A stretch of 64,000 nucleotides of DNA, taken from positions 16,165 through 80,164 of the forward strand of contig NZ_JAGGKD010000010.1 of NCBI RefSeq assembly GCF_017873415.1. Reading direction: 5' to 3'. This DNA is from Methanolobus bombayensis. Its GTDB lineage: Archaea > Halobacteriota > Methanosarcinia > Methanosarcinales > Methanosarcinaceae. A program made the position numbers and the translations under genes. The stretch's first letter is position 1. The number at the start of each line of letters is the position of its first letter. Shown here piece by piece: positions 24,045 through 32,240 of the stretch. The notes below the pieces were generated by a model, which did no database searches, was not told the DNA's origin, and saw only the letters and a program-made list of their open reading frames with translations.

Positions 24045-24974
24045 TCAGTCATCATCATTTTCAGTATTTTCGCTGATCTTACGGAGCATGCGCATATTTT
24101 CCCTGTGAAGTGTAACCATCAGATCACTGAGCATTCCGAAAATGAACATCTGGAAACCTGCAACAACAAGCAATGTTGTAAGAATTGTCATTGGAATGCG
24201 AGTAACTCCCTGGAACCACTGTATAACCACAAAACCACCAACAATAATGCCTGCAAAGATAAACGCAGCACCGATTATTCCAAAATAGAACATCGGGTTA
24301 TGAAGTTTTGCCATTTTATAGATGGTAGAACCAATTCTCCATCCATCCTTAAGAGGATTCAATTTTGTAGCACCTTCTGAATGTCTTGCCAGATAAGTAG
24401 TTGGAACCTCTTCGATTCGCAGATCTTTCTTCACGCTTTCTATGGTAATTTCAGATTCGACCTCAAATCCCATTTTCTTGAGCTCAAAAGATCTTATGGC
24501 TTTTTTATTGAATGCCCGGTAACCTGTAAGAATATCATTAAGCCACACACCATAGGCCATGCCGAACATCTTGTTTATTACCTTGTTCCCGAAAAGATTG
24601 AGCTTTGTGAAAGCGCCTTCCTCAAAATCCACAAGTCTGTTACCCATAACATGATCTGCCTTGCCTTCGAGCACAGGACCAAGAACAGCATGAACATCCT
24701 TTGCAAGGTTTGTTCCGTCACCATCCGCCATGACAACATAATCTTCCTCGATTAGCTCAAAAGACTGCTTGATGGCCTGACCTTTTCCCTTGCCGGTCTG
24801 GACAACTACCCTGGCGCCTTCAGCCTCAGCTATCTCACGGGTTTTATCCTTGCTGTTACCATCTATCACAAGAATATTGTCAAAACCCTCAGAGCGAAAA
24901 TCCCTGATAACCTGACCGATGGTAGCCTCTTCGTTCAGAGTAGGCAGCAGAATACAAACATTTTCGTTTGACAT
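24045..24974 (-). CDS. Family 2 glycosyltransferase, dolichyl-phosphate type (AglJ-like)
   Basis: A 309-residue membrane-bound GT-A glycosyltransferase that probably moves a sugar from a nucleotide to a dolichyl-phosphate carrier for protein N-glycosylation. Motifs are LLPTLNEEATIGQVI at the N-terminus, VIDGNSKDKT (about 36-45), the metal-binding MADGDGTN (about 81-88) and NDILTGYRAFNK (about 145-156). Two C-terminal membrane helices (about 230-255 and 262-286) precede a charged tail. It resembles haloarchaeal AglJ, which adds the first sugar; this is a tentative match. It lies 26 bases behind TBP. The many N-X-S/T sites in the surface proteins here would be its natural targets. Confidence 0.82.
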   Translation of the reverse strand: MSNENVCILLPTLNEEATIGQVIRDFRSEGFDNILVIDGNSKDKTREIAEAEGARVVVQTGKGKGQAIKQSFELIEEDYVVMADGDGTNLAKDVHAVLGPVLEGKADHVMGNRLVDFEEGAFTKLNLFGNKVINKMFGMAYGVWLNDILTGYRAFNKKAIRSFELKKMGFEVESEITIESVKKDLRIEEVPTTYLARHSEGATKLNPLKDGWRIGSTIYKMAKLHNPMFYFGIIGAAFIFAGIIVGGFVVIQWFQGVTRIPMTILTTLLVVAGFQMFIFGMLSDLMVTLHRENMRMLRKISENTENDDD

Positions 24975-25000
24975 CGATATAGAAATAGAAATGAAAGGTC

Positions 25001-25552
25001 TTAAAGCAGACCCATGCTGTCAAGCTGCTGTCTTACGACCTCAACACCCTGTTCACAATTCTCAGGTGATTTGCCGCCGGTGACCACAAGCTTTCCGGAA
25101 CTGAAAATAAGCACTACGACCTTAGGATCGTCAATACGGTAAACAAGACCAGGGAACTGTTCCGGCTCATATTCAATATTCTCAAGACCAAGACCGATTG
25201 CAATTGCGTTCAGGTTCAGGACTGCCTGCAGGTCTGCAGATGCAACAATATTCTGCACTGTTATATCAGGATTTTCGATTGTCTTGATGCCAATGTCATT
25301 AAGTTTCTGGGCCATATTGCCTATGACAGTGTGAACATCATCCACATTCTTTGCGCCGGTACATACCACTTTACCGGAAGTGAAGACCAAAAATGCGGCT
25401 TTTGGATCAGAAACACGGTAGACAAGACCAGGGAATTTCTGTTTGTTATATTCCGCGCCCTCAAATTCAGCTTCTATTTTTGTAAGATCGAACTCCTCAG
25501 CAAGCTTGGTAGATGCGACCACATTTTCAATTTTGATGTTGTAATCTGACAT
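25001..25552 (-). CDS. tbp: TATA-box-binding protein
   Basis: The general transcription factor that bends promoter DNA at the TATA box. The 183-residue protein consists of two direct repeats of about 90 residues: IENVVAST...[29 protein letters not shown] and VQNIVASA...[29 protein letters not shown] (abbreviated here), which form the saddle. The phenylalanine-rich DNA-contacting strands are intact. A TATA box lies upstream (minus strand TTTATATACTG, complement of 25595-25605) with GAGG before the ATG. It follows scpB by 148 bases. Confidence 0.97.
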   Translation of the reverse strand: MSDYNIKIENVVASTKLAEEFDLTKIEAEFEGAEYNKQKFPGLVYRVSDPKAAFLVFTSGKVVCTGAKNVDDVHTVIGNMAQKLNDIGIKTIENPDITVQNIVASADLQAVLNLNAIAIGLGLENIEYEPEQFPGLVYRIDDPKVVVLIFSSGKLVVTGGKSPENCEQGVEVVRQQLDSMGLL

Positions 25553-25594
25553 AGTATAATCCTCATATTTAAAGCGGGCTAATATTCAACAATT

Positions 25595-25605
25595 CAGTAT
25601 ATAAA
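25595..25605 (-). promoter_or_regulatory. TATA box of tbp
   Basis: TTTATATACTG on the minus strand, about 45 bases before the tbp ATG, predicts a start near 25573 and a leader of about 20 bases. TBP could bind here and adjust its own synthesis. Confidence 0.45.
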
Positions 25606-25700
25606 CTTATACCCTCTTATTTATATAGGTTTTTAAGGGACTGACAAAATGATAAAAGTTTTAAGACATTTTAGATGAAATTTAATACTAATTTTTCATC

Positions 25701-26813
25701 TCAGTCATCTTCGAACTTCTTAAGACCATCAATAACAGCATCATATTTGCTGCATACTCTTTCAATAAGATCGCCGTCCATGCCTTTGTGTGTGGGGATC
25801 AAAATATCAGCACCCTCTGAAACATCAACGCCATCACTCGATTTCCCGTAGTCAGGAGCTATGACAATTCCTGTTGATGAGACACCAAGACGCAGGTCAC
25901 TGATGATGCGCGCAACCATCTCAGTGGCAGGCTGCACCTTTTTACTTATCACAAGAGCTTTGGATACATAACGCTCTTTAAGCTCGGTTATAGATTCAAT
26001 ACTTGAAACGGCAGTATCCTCATCCCAGACATTTTCAAGTAGCTTAACAGAATCAATAATGTCATCAAATGTAGTTGAACTGACCTCGATTATCTCTCCG
26101 TCATAATATTTGCTTACTTTCTCAAGATAACCTTTTGAAATAACCAGCTTGTAAACATCTTCGAGCTCATCCAGTTCTGATTCAGTCGGATCATAGGCAT
26201 TGATCACTTTATACTCCTTAATGCCACATAGCTGCATCAGAGACTCATACATCGGAGTTACACCAATGAATCTTCTTCCAAGCCACTTATTAAGACCACT
26301 CTGTCCACTCTGGGCTCGTGAGAGTTCGATGATCTTCTTTTTAACAATTTCAGGGTCATTGGATTCCAGACCAAAATAATCCGCAAACAATGCAGTGGTC
26401 TGCAGAATCTTAGTTCTGCCATGAGGTAGGGCTTCAACAAAACCTCTTTCCTTTAACTCCCTTATATGATCGTAAGCAGAGTTACCTCTCATGTCAACAA
26501 GATCAGACTGAATAAGTGGCTGGTGATAAGCTATCATGGAAAGTGTGCGTAACATGGGAGCACTCAGTTCCTTTGGAGCCAGAGGCCTTACTGCATCAGT
26601 ATATTGGGGCTTTACCTGCATAACGTAACGTTCACCAAGATCCAGAACTTCAAGACCTGTTTCCCTTGAAGCATATTCTTCCACAAGACCAAGAGCAATA
26701 GGAATAGCCTTCTTTTTGTTTTTACCTATAAGCTTACCCAGAGTAGTAGCATCAAGTGCACCACCGGCAGCAAAAAGAGCTGCTTCAATAACTTCCTTGT
26801 CACTCATAGACAA
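25701..26813 (-). CDS. scpB: Condensin subunit ScpB with long C-terminal extension
   Basis: Winged-helix partner of ScpA and SMC in the chromosome-organising complex. The N-terminal half (about 1-195) is standard ScpB: VIEAALFAAGGALDATTLGK, an LRTLSMIAYHQPLIQSDLVDMRG winged helix and GRTKILQTTALFADYFGLE. The remaining 175 residues form an extension that doubles the usual size; it is acidic and contains a possible compact domain (ERYVSKALVISKK, then DLRLGVSSTGIVIAPDYG). Its role is unknown. The start lies 11 bases behind scpA, and scpA overlaps smc, so the three are one transcript. Confidence 0.9.
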   Translation of the reverse strand: MSMSDKEVIEAALFAAGGALDATTLGKLIGKNKKKAIPIALGLVEEYASRETGLEVLDLGERYVMQVKPQYTDAVRPLAPKELSAPMLRTLSMIAYHQPLIQSDLVDMRGNSAYDHIRELKERGFVEALPHGRTKILQTTALFADYFGLESNDPEIVKKKIIELSRAQSGQSGLNKWLGRRFIGVTPMYESLMQLCGIKEYKVINAYDPTESELDELEDVYKLVISKGYLEKVSKYYDGEIIEVSSTTFDDIIDSVKLLENVWDEDTAVSSIESITELKERYVSKALVISKKVQPATEMVARIISDLRLGVSSTGIVIAPDYGKSSDGVDVSEGADILIPTHKGMDGDLIERVCSKYDAVIDGLKKFEDD

Positions 26814-26824
26814 AAGTACACCTC

Positions 26825-27670
26825 TTAAACAGCCTCAGTTACAATATCGCACGCCTCGTCGCATGGATATACATATAATTCACCGAAAAGTTCCTTCTGC
26901 GCAAGCCAGATTTTCTTTTCGGTTGCAAGGAATAACAATGAAACATAGGTCATAATGTTCTCAGACCTGTCATCGGTCATCAGATCGGAAAGCACGACAC
27001 ATTCACTATCCTCAAAGGACTTTTTCAGCCTTTCACCCATATCCCTGACACGCCCGAGAATATCTTCTTCATGAGCAATCCCAAGAACTTCATCAGTGGT
27101 AGCTGCTGCCTTTTGCTCAAGCTTACGGTGAACGCTGCGGTCTTTCCTGCGGGTTTCCACTTTCTCAGCTTTCCGCAGCTCAACGATAAGCTCCTGAAGC
27201 GTTACGGGACGGGTGGCCCTGCGCCTTATCGGAAGCTTTGGAACCGGATATTCATCAACTTCATAGAAGTCCAGTTCATCGTCAAACATATCAAAATCTT
27301 CATCATCCTCTTCTTCCTGAACGATCCCTGTCGACTTCATGCGCAAGAGGATTGCTGCATAAAGAAGGGTTCTGCCGGATAAACGCAGGTCAAGCATCTG
27401 CATGACCTCGATACGCTCAAGGAACATGTCAGTAACATTGACAATATCAATATCCCAGGGATTGATAGCGCCATCCTTTGCAAGGTTCATAAGGATCTCA
27501 ACAGGTTCACTGAGAACATCTTCCGGGAATTCCAGAAGGGATTCATCCACACCCAGACCCCTCAGAGTATCAACAAACTCCTGGTCAATGGTGCAAGGTA
27601 ACGAAACATCAGCTATCGGGGCAATATCGACTGCCTGAACCATTTCCATATCCTCTGCTATTTCGTTCAA
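26825..27670 (-). CDS. scpA: Condensin kleisin subunit ScpA
   Basis: The kleisin that bridges the two SMC heads. The 281-residue protein has the N-terminal SMC-neck-binding segment PVEILMNLAKDGAINPWDID (about 52-71), the LSGRTLLYAAILLRMKS helix, an acidic linker with EEEDDEDFDMFDDELDFYEVDE (about 117-138), the TRPVTLQELIVELRKAEKVE region and a C-terminal winged helix (FLATEKKIWLAQKELFGELYV). Its ATG overlaps the smc stop by four bases (ATGA-type), so translation is coupled. Confidence 0.93.
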   Translation of the reverse strand: MNEIAEDMEMVQAVDIAPIADVSLPCTIDQEFVDTLRGLGVDESLLEFPEDVLSEPVEILMNLAKDGAINPWDIDIVNVTDMFLERIEVMQMLDLRLSGRTLLYAAILLRMKSTGIVQEEEDDEDFDMFDDELDFYEVDEYPVPKLPIRRRATRPVTLQELIVELRKAEKVETRRKDRSVHRKLEQKAAATTDEVLGIAHEEDILGRVRDMGERLKKSFEDSECVVLSDLMTDDRSENIMTYVSLLFLATEKKIWLAQKELFGELYVYPCDEACDIVTEAV

Positions 27671-30600
27671 CGTAATTTCACACCCGTAATACTTGTAATA
27701 TTATTTTCCTGCATTGCAACACCAATCGTGCGTTCTGCAGCTTCGATCATTGGTTTTCTCAGGGACACAACAATGAACTGTGCATTCTTAACTGCCTTTT
27801 TCACACGCTGGGCGACCCTTCCGGCATTTGCTCCGTCAAGGAACATGTCTATCTCATCAAATGCATAGAAAGGTGCCGGCCTGTACTGCTGGATAGCGAA
27901 AACAAATGAAAGCGCAGTCAGACTCTTTTCCCCTCCTGACATAGCTTCAAGACGCTGCAGTGTTTTTTCCTTTGGCTGTGCCTTAAGTGTCAGACCACCT
28001 GCGAAAGGATCATCATAATTATCAAGAACAAGTTCTCCAATTCCATCGGAAAGTTCATGGAATATTTCCTTGAATGGTTCGTTAATACCATTATAGGTTT
28101 CCATGAAAGTGTCTTTTTTGAGCTGCTCGTATTGTTCGATACGCTCAAGTATCTGCTCCCTTTCAGTGGAGAGAGTATCACGCCTGCTCACAAGTTCATC
28201 AAGTCTTGATTCAACCTCGTCATACTCATCAATTGCGCGCATGTTCACAGGCTCAAGCCTTTCCATTGCCTTTTCAATAGAACCAATTCTTGTGCGCACG
28301 GTCTCATAATTGGGAACCTCTTCTGTTTCCTCGATTCCACGCCTCTGGATCTCTTCAGCAAGATCACCAACCTGTTCATCAAGGGCTTCCTTTGTTGCTT
28401 TAAGAGCCAGCATCTGCCTGTTGCCCTCATCGAATCTTTCCTTGAATTTATCAAACTCCTTCTTCATGGAAAGATGCTTATCATGAAGTTCTGCACGTTC
28501 CTGCTGCAACTCCTTTAGCTCATCGGCAAGCTCCATTTCACGCTGCTGCTTTTCTTTGAGTGATTCCTCAAGTTCAGTGATCTTATCCTTAAGGTCGGAA
28601 ACACGCTGTTTGTGAGTGCTCTTCTTTTCATCCATGGATTTGATGAGTACCCTGTTCTCCTCCATCTTATTAGATGCATAATCACGGTCAAGATTAAGAG
28701 CATTAAGAGTGGAATCAATATCCCTCACACGACCATCCAGACGCCTGATCTCTTCATCAAGCTGCTCTGCCTGTCTGTTAAGTTCAGGTACTTCTGAGCC
28801 TGCCAGTTTCTCTTCCAGGACTTCAATATCCTTTTCAAGTGAAACAACAAGCTCTTCCTGTTCCTGCTTCTTTGTAAGAGTGGAATCCATCTCAACTCTT
28901 AGCTGCTTGCGTCCTTCCTCTATCTCTTCAAGTTCTTGACTCTTTGCTTCAATAAGCTGATCCAGACGCTCACCTCTGCCTGCAATCTCTTCAAGCTGCA
29001 TCTGCTTCTTGGAGATGTCCTTGTCGTGTTCGTGGATCTCACGGTTGATCTGTGCAATATGACCTTCAACCTGATCCAGTTTCTTGATTGCATTGCTGCG
29101 TTTGGAATCAAGTTCAGTAATCTTTTCAGCGATCTTAACAAGCTTATCCTTTTCAGATGCTGCAAATGAAAGACCGGATTTCTGCTGTTGGGAACCTCCC
29201 ACCATTGCACCGCTCTTTTCAATAACTTCACCTTCAAGCGTGACCATTCTTAAGCCCCCCATCAGGCGACGAGCATTGGTGAGAGTATCAACAATAAGAG
29301 TATCCCTGAAAACATACCAGAATGCAGCCTCGAATTTGCTATCAAAATCTATAAGGTCGATCGCATAACCGATGACACCTTCCCTGTCAGAAAGATTCTT
29401 GTAAGGCCTGCGGGCTTCCATTTTGTTCAAAGGAAGGAAGGTTGCTCTGCCTCCGCGTCTTTGTTTTAGGAAAGAGATAGCTCTTGATGCATCTTCATCG
29501 TTTTCAACAACAACTGCCTGCATACGTCCACCGGCAGCAATTCCCAGAGCATTGGAATACTTCTGATCAACGCTACCGAGTTCTGCAATAGTACCATATA
29601 TTCCCGGCAGACCGTGGTGTTTTTTCTCATTCATCACCATGTCTACGGCTTTGGAATATCTGCTGTGGTCCTCTGCAGCTCTGACTCGAACTTCGATCCT
29701 TGCATAATCATTCTCATGCTTGCGAAGCTCGTCTTCAAATTCCTTAACAATAACTTTTAACTGGGAACGTGTGAACTCAAGGTCATCCATGTCCTTTGTC
29801 AGAGCATCGATCTTCTCATTGAGTTTATCAATATCATATTCTACGGATTTTGTGTCGCTTCCCGAAGACTCTGCCTTGGATTTTGCATCAGCTATCTCGC
29901 TCTCAATATCTCTTGCTTCAACTGATTTTCTTCTCTGAGAATCAAGCAGACGGTCTTCCTGACGCATGAGCTCATTTTTCTCATTCTTCACTTCTTCAAG
30001 CCGGGATTTCAGAGTACTTAACTCATCACGGGTCTGGGCGAATTTAGCATCCACATCAGCGATCTTGCTTTGCAGGAGCATACGTTCTGTCTTGCGCTCT
30101 GACATTTCGGCAAGGATGCTTTCCTTTCGCATTTTTTCTTCAGATATCTTAGAATCCAGTTCCTCAAGCTTGCCCTTGATCTCGTCAATATCAACAAAAG
30201 CCTTTCTTCTTCTGGACTCAACATCTTCCATCTCTTTTTCTGATATCTCTATTGTGTCCGTACACCTGGAAACTTCACCACGGATGCCTTCTATCTCCTT
30301 CTTGATCCGGATCTGTTCATTCTCACCCATCTTCTGGATGTGAAGGGTCATTTCCTCAAGTTCCTGCTCAAGCTTATCCACAGCAAGTCTTTTAGTATCA
30401 AGGTCTACTTCCAGCTTAGAAAGAACTTCTTCTTTTGCCTCAATGTCACCTACAACGTTTGTGAGCTCAACTTTGGCATCCTTAAGCTTTGCCAGCAAAA
30501 CGAAGCCTTCGAACTTCATTTTCTCTTCTTTCAGAGACTGGTACTTAAGTGCCTGGTCGCGTTCGGTCTTTAATTTAGCAAGCTGCTGACCTACTTCTTC

Positions 30601-31191
30601 AATGATGATGTCGACTCTTTCGACTCTTTCACGAACTATCTCAAGTTCGCTGAGCGCACGGTCTCTTTTATTGTCAAACTCTGCAACTCCGGCAATCTCA
30701 TCTATGATCTTTCGCCTTTCACCGGGAGTCATATTGATGATGCGTGTAACGTCTCCCTGCATCACAACGTTGTATCCTTCAGGAGTTACACGGGCTTTTG
30801 CGAGGTAATTATGAACATCACCAAGACTTACGGCCTTGCCGTTGAAATAGAAATAACTGTAATATCCGGAATCGGTTTCCCTGATCTTTCTTGTGATTGA
30901 AACCTCGTCTGCATCAAAAGGCATTTCACGGTCACCATTGTCAAAACGAATAGTCACCTGGGCAAAATCAGGTTTTTTGGAACCTTCGCCGTTATAGATA
31001 AGATCAGTAAGTTTTTCAGCCCTCAGAGTCCTTGAACTGGAAAGTCCCAGTACAAAGAGAATACCATCTATTATGTTAGATTTACCACTACCATTCGGAC
31101 CTGATATGGTAGTGAAACCATCAAAAAAAGGTATCTTTACCTTTTTCCCGAAGGATTTGAAGTTTATAAACTCAAGTTCCTTGATATGCAC
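27667..31191 (-). CDS. smc: Chromosome segregation ATPase SMC
   Basis: The 1174-residue SMC protein that compacts and segregates the chromosome by loop extrusion. It has Walker A GPNGSGKSN (about 32-40), two long coiled coils, a hinge (about 515-680, with GLPGIYGTIAELGSVDQKYS and AGGRMQAVVVEND), the ABC signature LEAMSGGEKSLTALSF near 1080 and Walker B PFYAFDEIDMFLDGANAGRV near 1110. The length is typical. It forms one transcript with scpA and scpB. A coiled-coil protein precedes it by 26 bases. Confidence 0.97.
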   Translation of the reverse strand: MHIKELEFINFKSFGKKVKIPFFDGFTTISGPNGSGKSNIIDGILFVLGLSSSRTLRAEKLTDLIYNGEGSKKPDFAQVTIRFDNGDREMPFDADEVSITRKIRETDSGYYSYFYFNGKAVSLGDVHNYLAKARVTPEGYNVVMQGDVTRIINMTPGERRKIIDEIAGVAEFDNKRDRALSELEIVRERVERVDIIIEEVGQQLAKLKTERDQALKYQSLKEEKMKFEGFVLLAKLKDAKVELTNVVGDIEAKEEVLSKLEVDLDTKRLAVDKLEQELEEMTLHIQKMGENEQIRIKKEIEGIRGEVSRCTDTIEISEKEMEDVESRRRKAFVDIDEIKGKLEELDSKISEEKMRKESILAEMSERKTERMLLQSKIADVDAKFAQTRDELSTLKSRLEEVKNEKNELMRQEDRLLDSQRRKSVEARDIESEIADAKSKAESSGSDTKSVEYDIDKLNEKIDALTKDMDDLEFTRSQLKVIVKEFEDELRKHENDYARIEVRVRAAEDHSRYSKAVDMVMNEKKHHGLPGIYGTIAELGSVDQKYSNALGIAAGGRMQAVVVENDEDASRAISFLKQRRGGRATFLPLNKMEARRPYKNLSDREGVIGYAIDLIDFDSKFEAAFWYVFRDTLIVDTLTNARRLMGGLRMVTLEGEVIEKSGAMVGGSQQQKSGLSFAASEKDKLVKIAEKITELDSKRSNAIKKLDQVEGHIAQINREIHEHDKDISKKQMQLEEIAGRGERLDQLIEAKSQELEEIEEGRKQLRVEMDSTLTKKQEQEELVVSLEKDIEVLEEKLAGSEVPELNRQAEQLDEEIRRLDGRVRDIDSTLNALNLDRDYASNKMEENRVLIKSMDEKKSTHKQRVSDLKDKITELEESLKEKQQREMELADELKELQQERAELHDKHLSMKKEFDKFKERFDEGNRQMLALKATKEALDEQVGDLAEEIQRRGIEETEEVPNYETVRTRIGSIEKAMERLEPVNMRAIDEYDEVESRLDELVSRRDTLSTEREQILERIEQYEQLKKDTFMETYNGINEPFKEIFHELSDGIGELVLDNYDDPFAGGLTLKAQPKEKTLQRLEAMSGGEKSLTALSFVFAIQQYRPAPFYAFDEIDMFLDGANAGRVAQRVKKAVKNAQFIVVSLRKPMIEAAERTIGVAMQENNITSITGVKLR

Positions 31192-31217
31192 GTGAACCCT
31201 CTGTTTTTATGAAAAGG

Positions 31218-32069
31218 TTATTTTTTTCTTGTGGAGGTCATTATTACAGCATCTTCGTCCTCACGCGCTTCAACGATCTCATAATCAGAACTCTCATCAT
31301 TGCATGATCCCGGTGTGTCTTCTTCAGCAACGATATAATTGCATGAATCTACTTCCTGACGTGATGTCCTGTTGAGTCTCAGCTGGCGTTCATCATCAGT
31401 TTCTGCAATGATATATTCAGAATCTGGTTCAGGCTCGGGAACTTCAGGCTGCTTCACAGAAGGGACTTCCCTCACATTGAAACGCATATTGGAAGCTGAA
31501 GGCTTCTGATTTTCTCTGGAAACATGCTCAGGTTCTGCTGAACGAATGGAAACTCTGGGTTTTGGTTTGGAGGGCTGCTGTGCGGATTCTTTAGGAACTG
31601 TGGGTTTTAAAGGTGGATTTACCGAAGGTGAATCTTTTACAGGTTGAGGGGCATTGGCAGAAGAAGCAACAGGTTTAGGTTCAGGCCTGTAAACCCTGGG
31701 ACTTGAAAGTTCTACAGGAGCTTCCGCAGGAGCTGGTTTCTCTACTTCAGATACAGCCTTTGTATCAATTTTCTTTTCATCTGGAACAGGAATATCTTTA
31801 GGAACGGACAACTCTTTCAACGACCTTATCATAGATTTCTGGTCAAGAAGCTCGTCCATGATACCGTTAAGATTACTGCTTATGGACTGGACCTTACGTT
31901 CAAGCTGAGCTATACGGTTGTTAAAATCAAGATCGTTCTTAAGGTCGCTTCGTATCTCACGGAGTATCGACTCACGGAGATTGGTTTTGATATCATCTAA
32001 TTCTGCTTCTTTATCCTTGAGCTGCCGCTCAAGGCGTTCAATGACAAAGTCCCTGTTTTCAGTGTTCAT
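31218..32069 (-). CDS. Unknown coiled-coil protein with repeated acidic motif, between rad50 and smc
   Basis: I do not recognise this family. From ATG 32069 (283 residues; GAGG six bases upstream) it has a charged coiled coil over the first 95 residues (RDFVIERLERQLKDKEAELD...), then a long Pro/Lys-rich disordered linker and an acidic C-terminus. The C-terminus repeats a short motif three times: EYIIAETDDE, NYIVAEEDTP and DYEIVEARED. An in-frame GTG at 32123 would add 18 residues. It sits 26 bases upstream of smc in the same direction and is likely cotranscribed with it. This suggests, but does not show, a role as a partner of SMC, Rad50 or Mre11. Confidence 0.8.
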   Translation of the reverse strand: MNTENRDFVIERLERQLKDKEAELDDIKTNLRESILREIRSDLKNDLDFNNRIAQLERKVQSISSNLNGIMDELLDQKSMIRSLKELSVPKDIPVPDEKKIDTKAVSEVEKPAPAEAPVELSSPRVYRPEPKPVASSANAPQPVKDSPSVNPPLKPTVPKESAQQPSKPKPRVSIRSAEPEHVSRENQKPSASNMRFNVREVPSVKQPEVPEPEPDSEYIIAETDDERQLRLNRTSRQEVDSCNYIVAEEDTPGSCNDESSDYEIVEAREDEDAVIMTSTRKK

Positions 32070-32240
32070 GAAAAGCCTCGCAAATCCATTCAGTCCCTCA
32101 TCGCTGTTATGCGAAAATACCACGTTAATATATGAATAAAAGTATAATATACCTTATGGTCGTCTCCTGTATTTTAATTCAAGGAATAAATAATTATTTA
32201 ATTTGGTCTGCATCACAACATTCAGTTTCATCTGGCAGTG

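Noticed and set aside
23932..24075. A 47-codon plus-strand frame between thiC and the glycosyltransferase
   Set aside because: It has no convincing ribosome site or pattern and its end overlaps the glycosyltransferase gene antisense.
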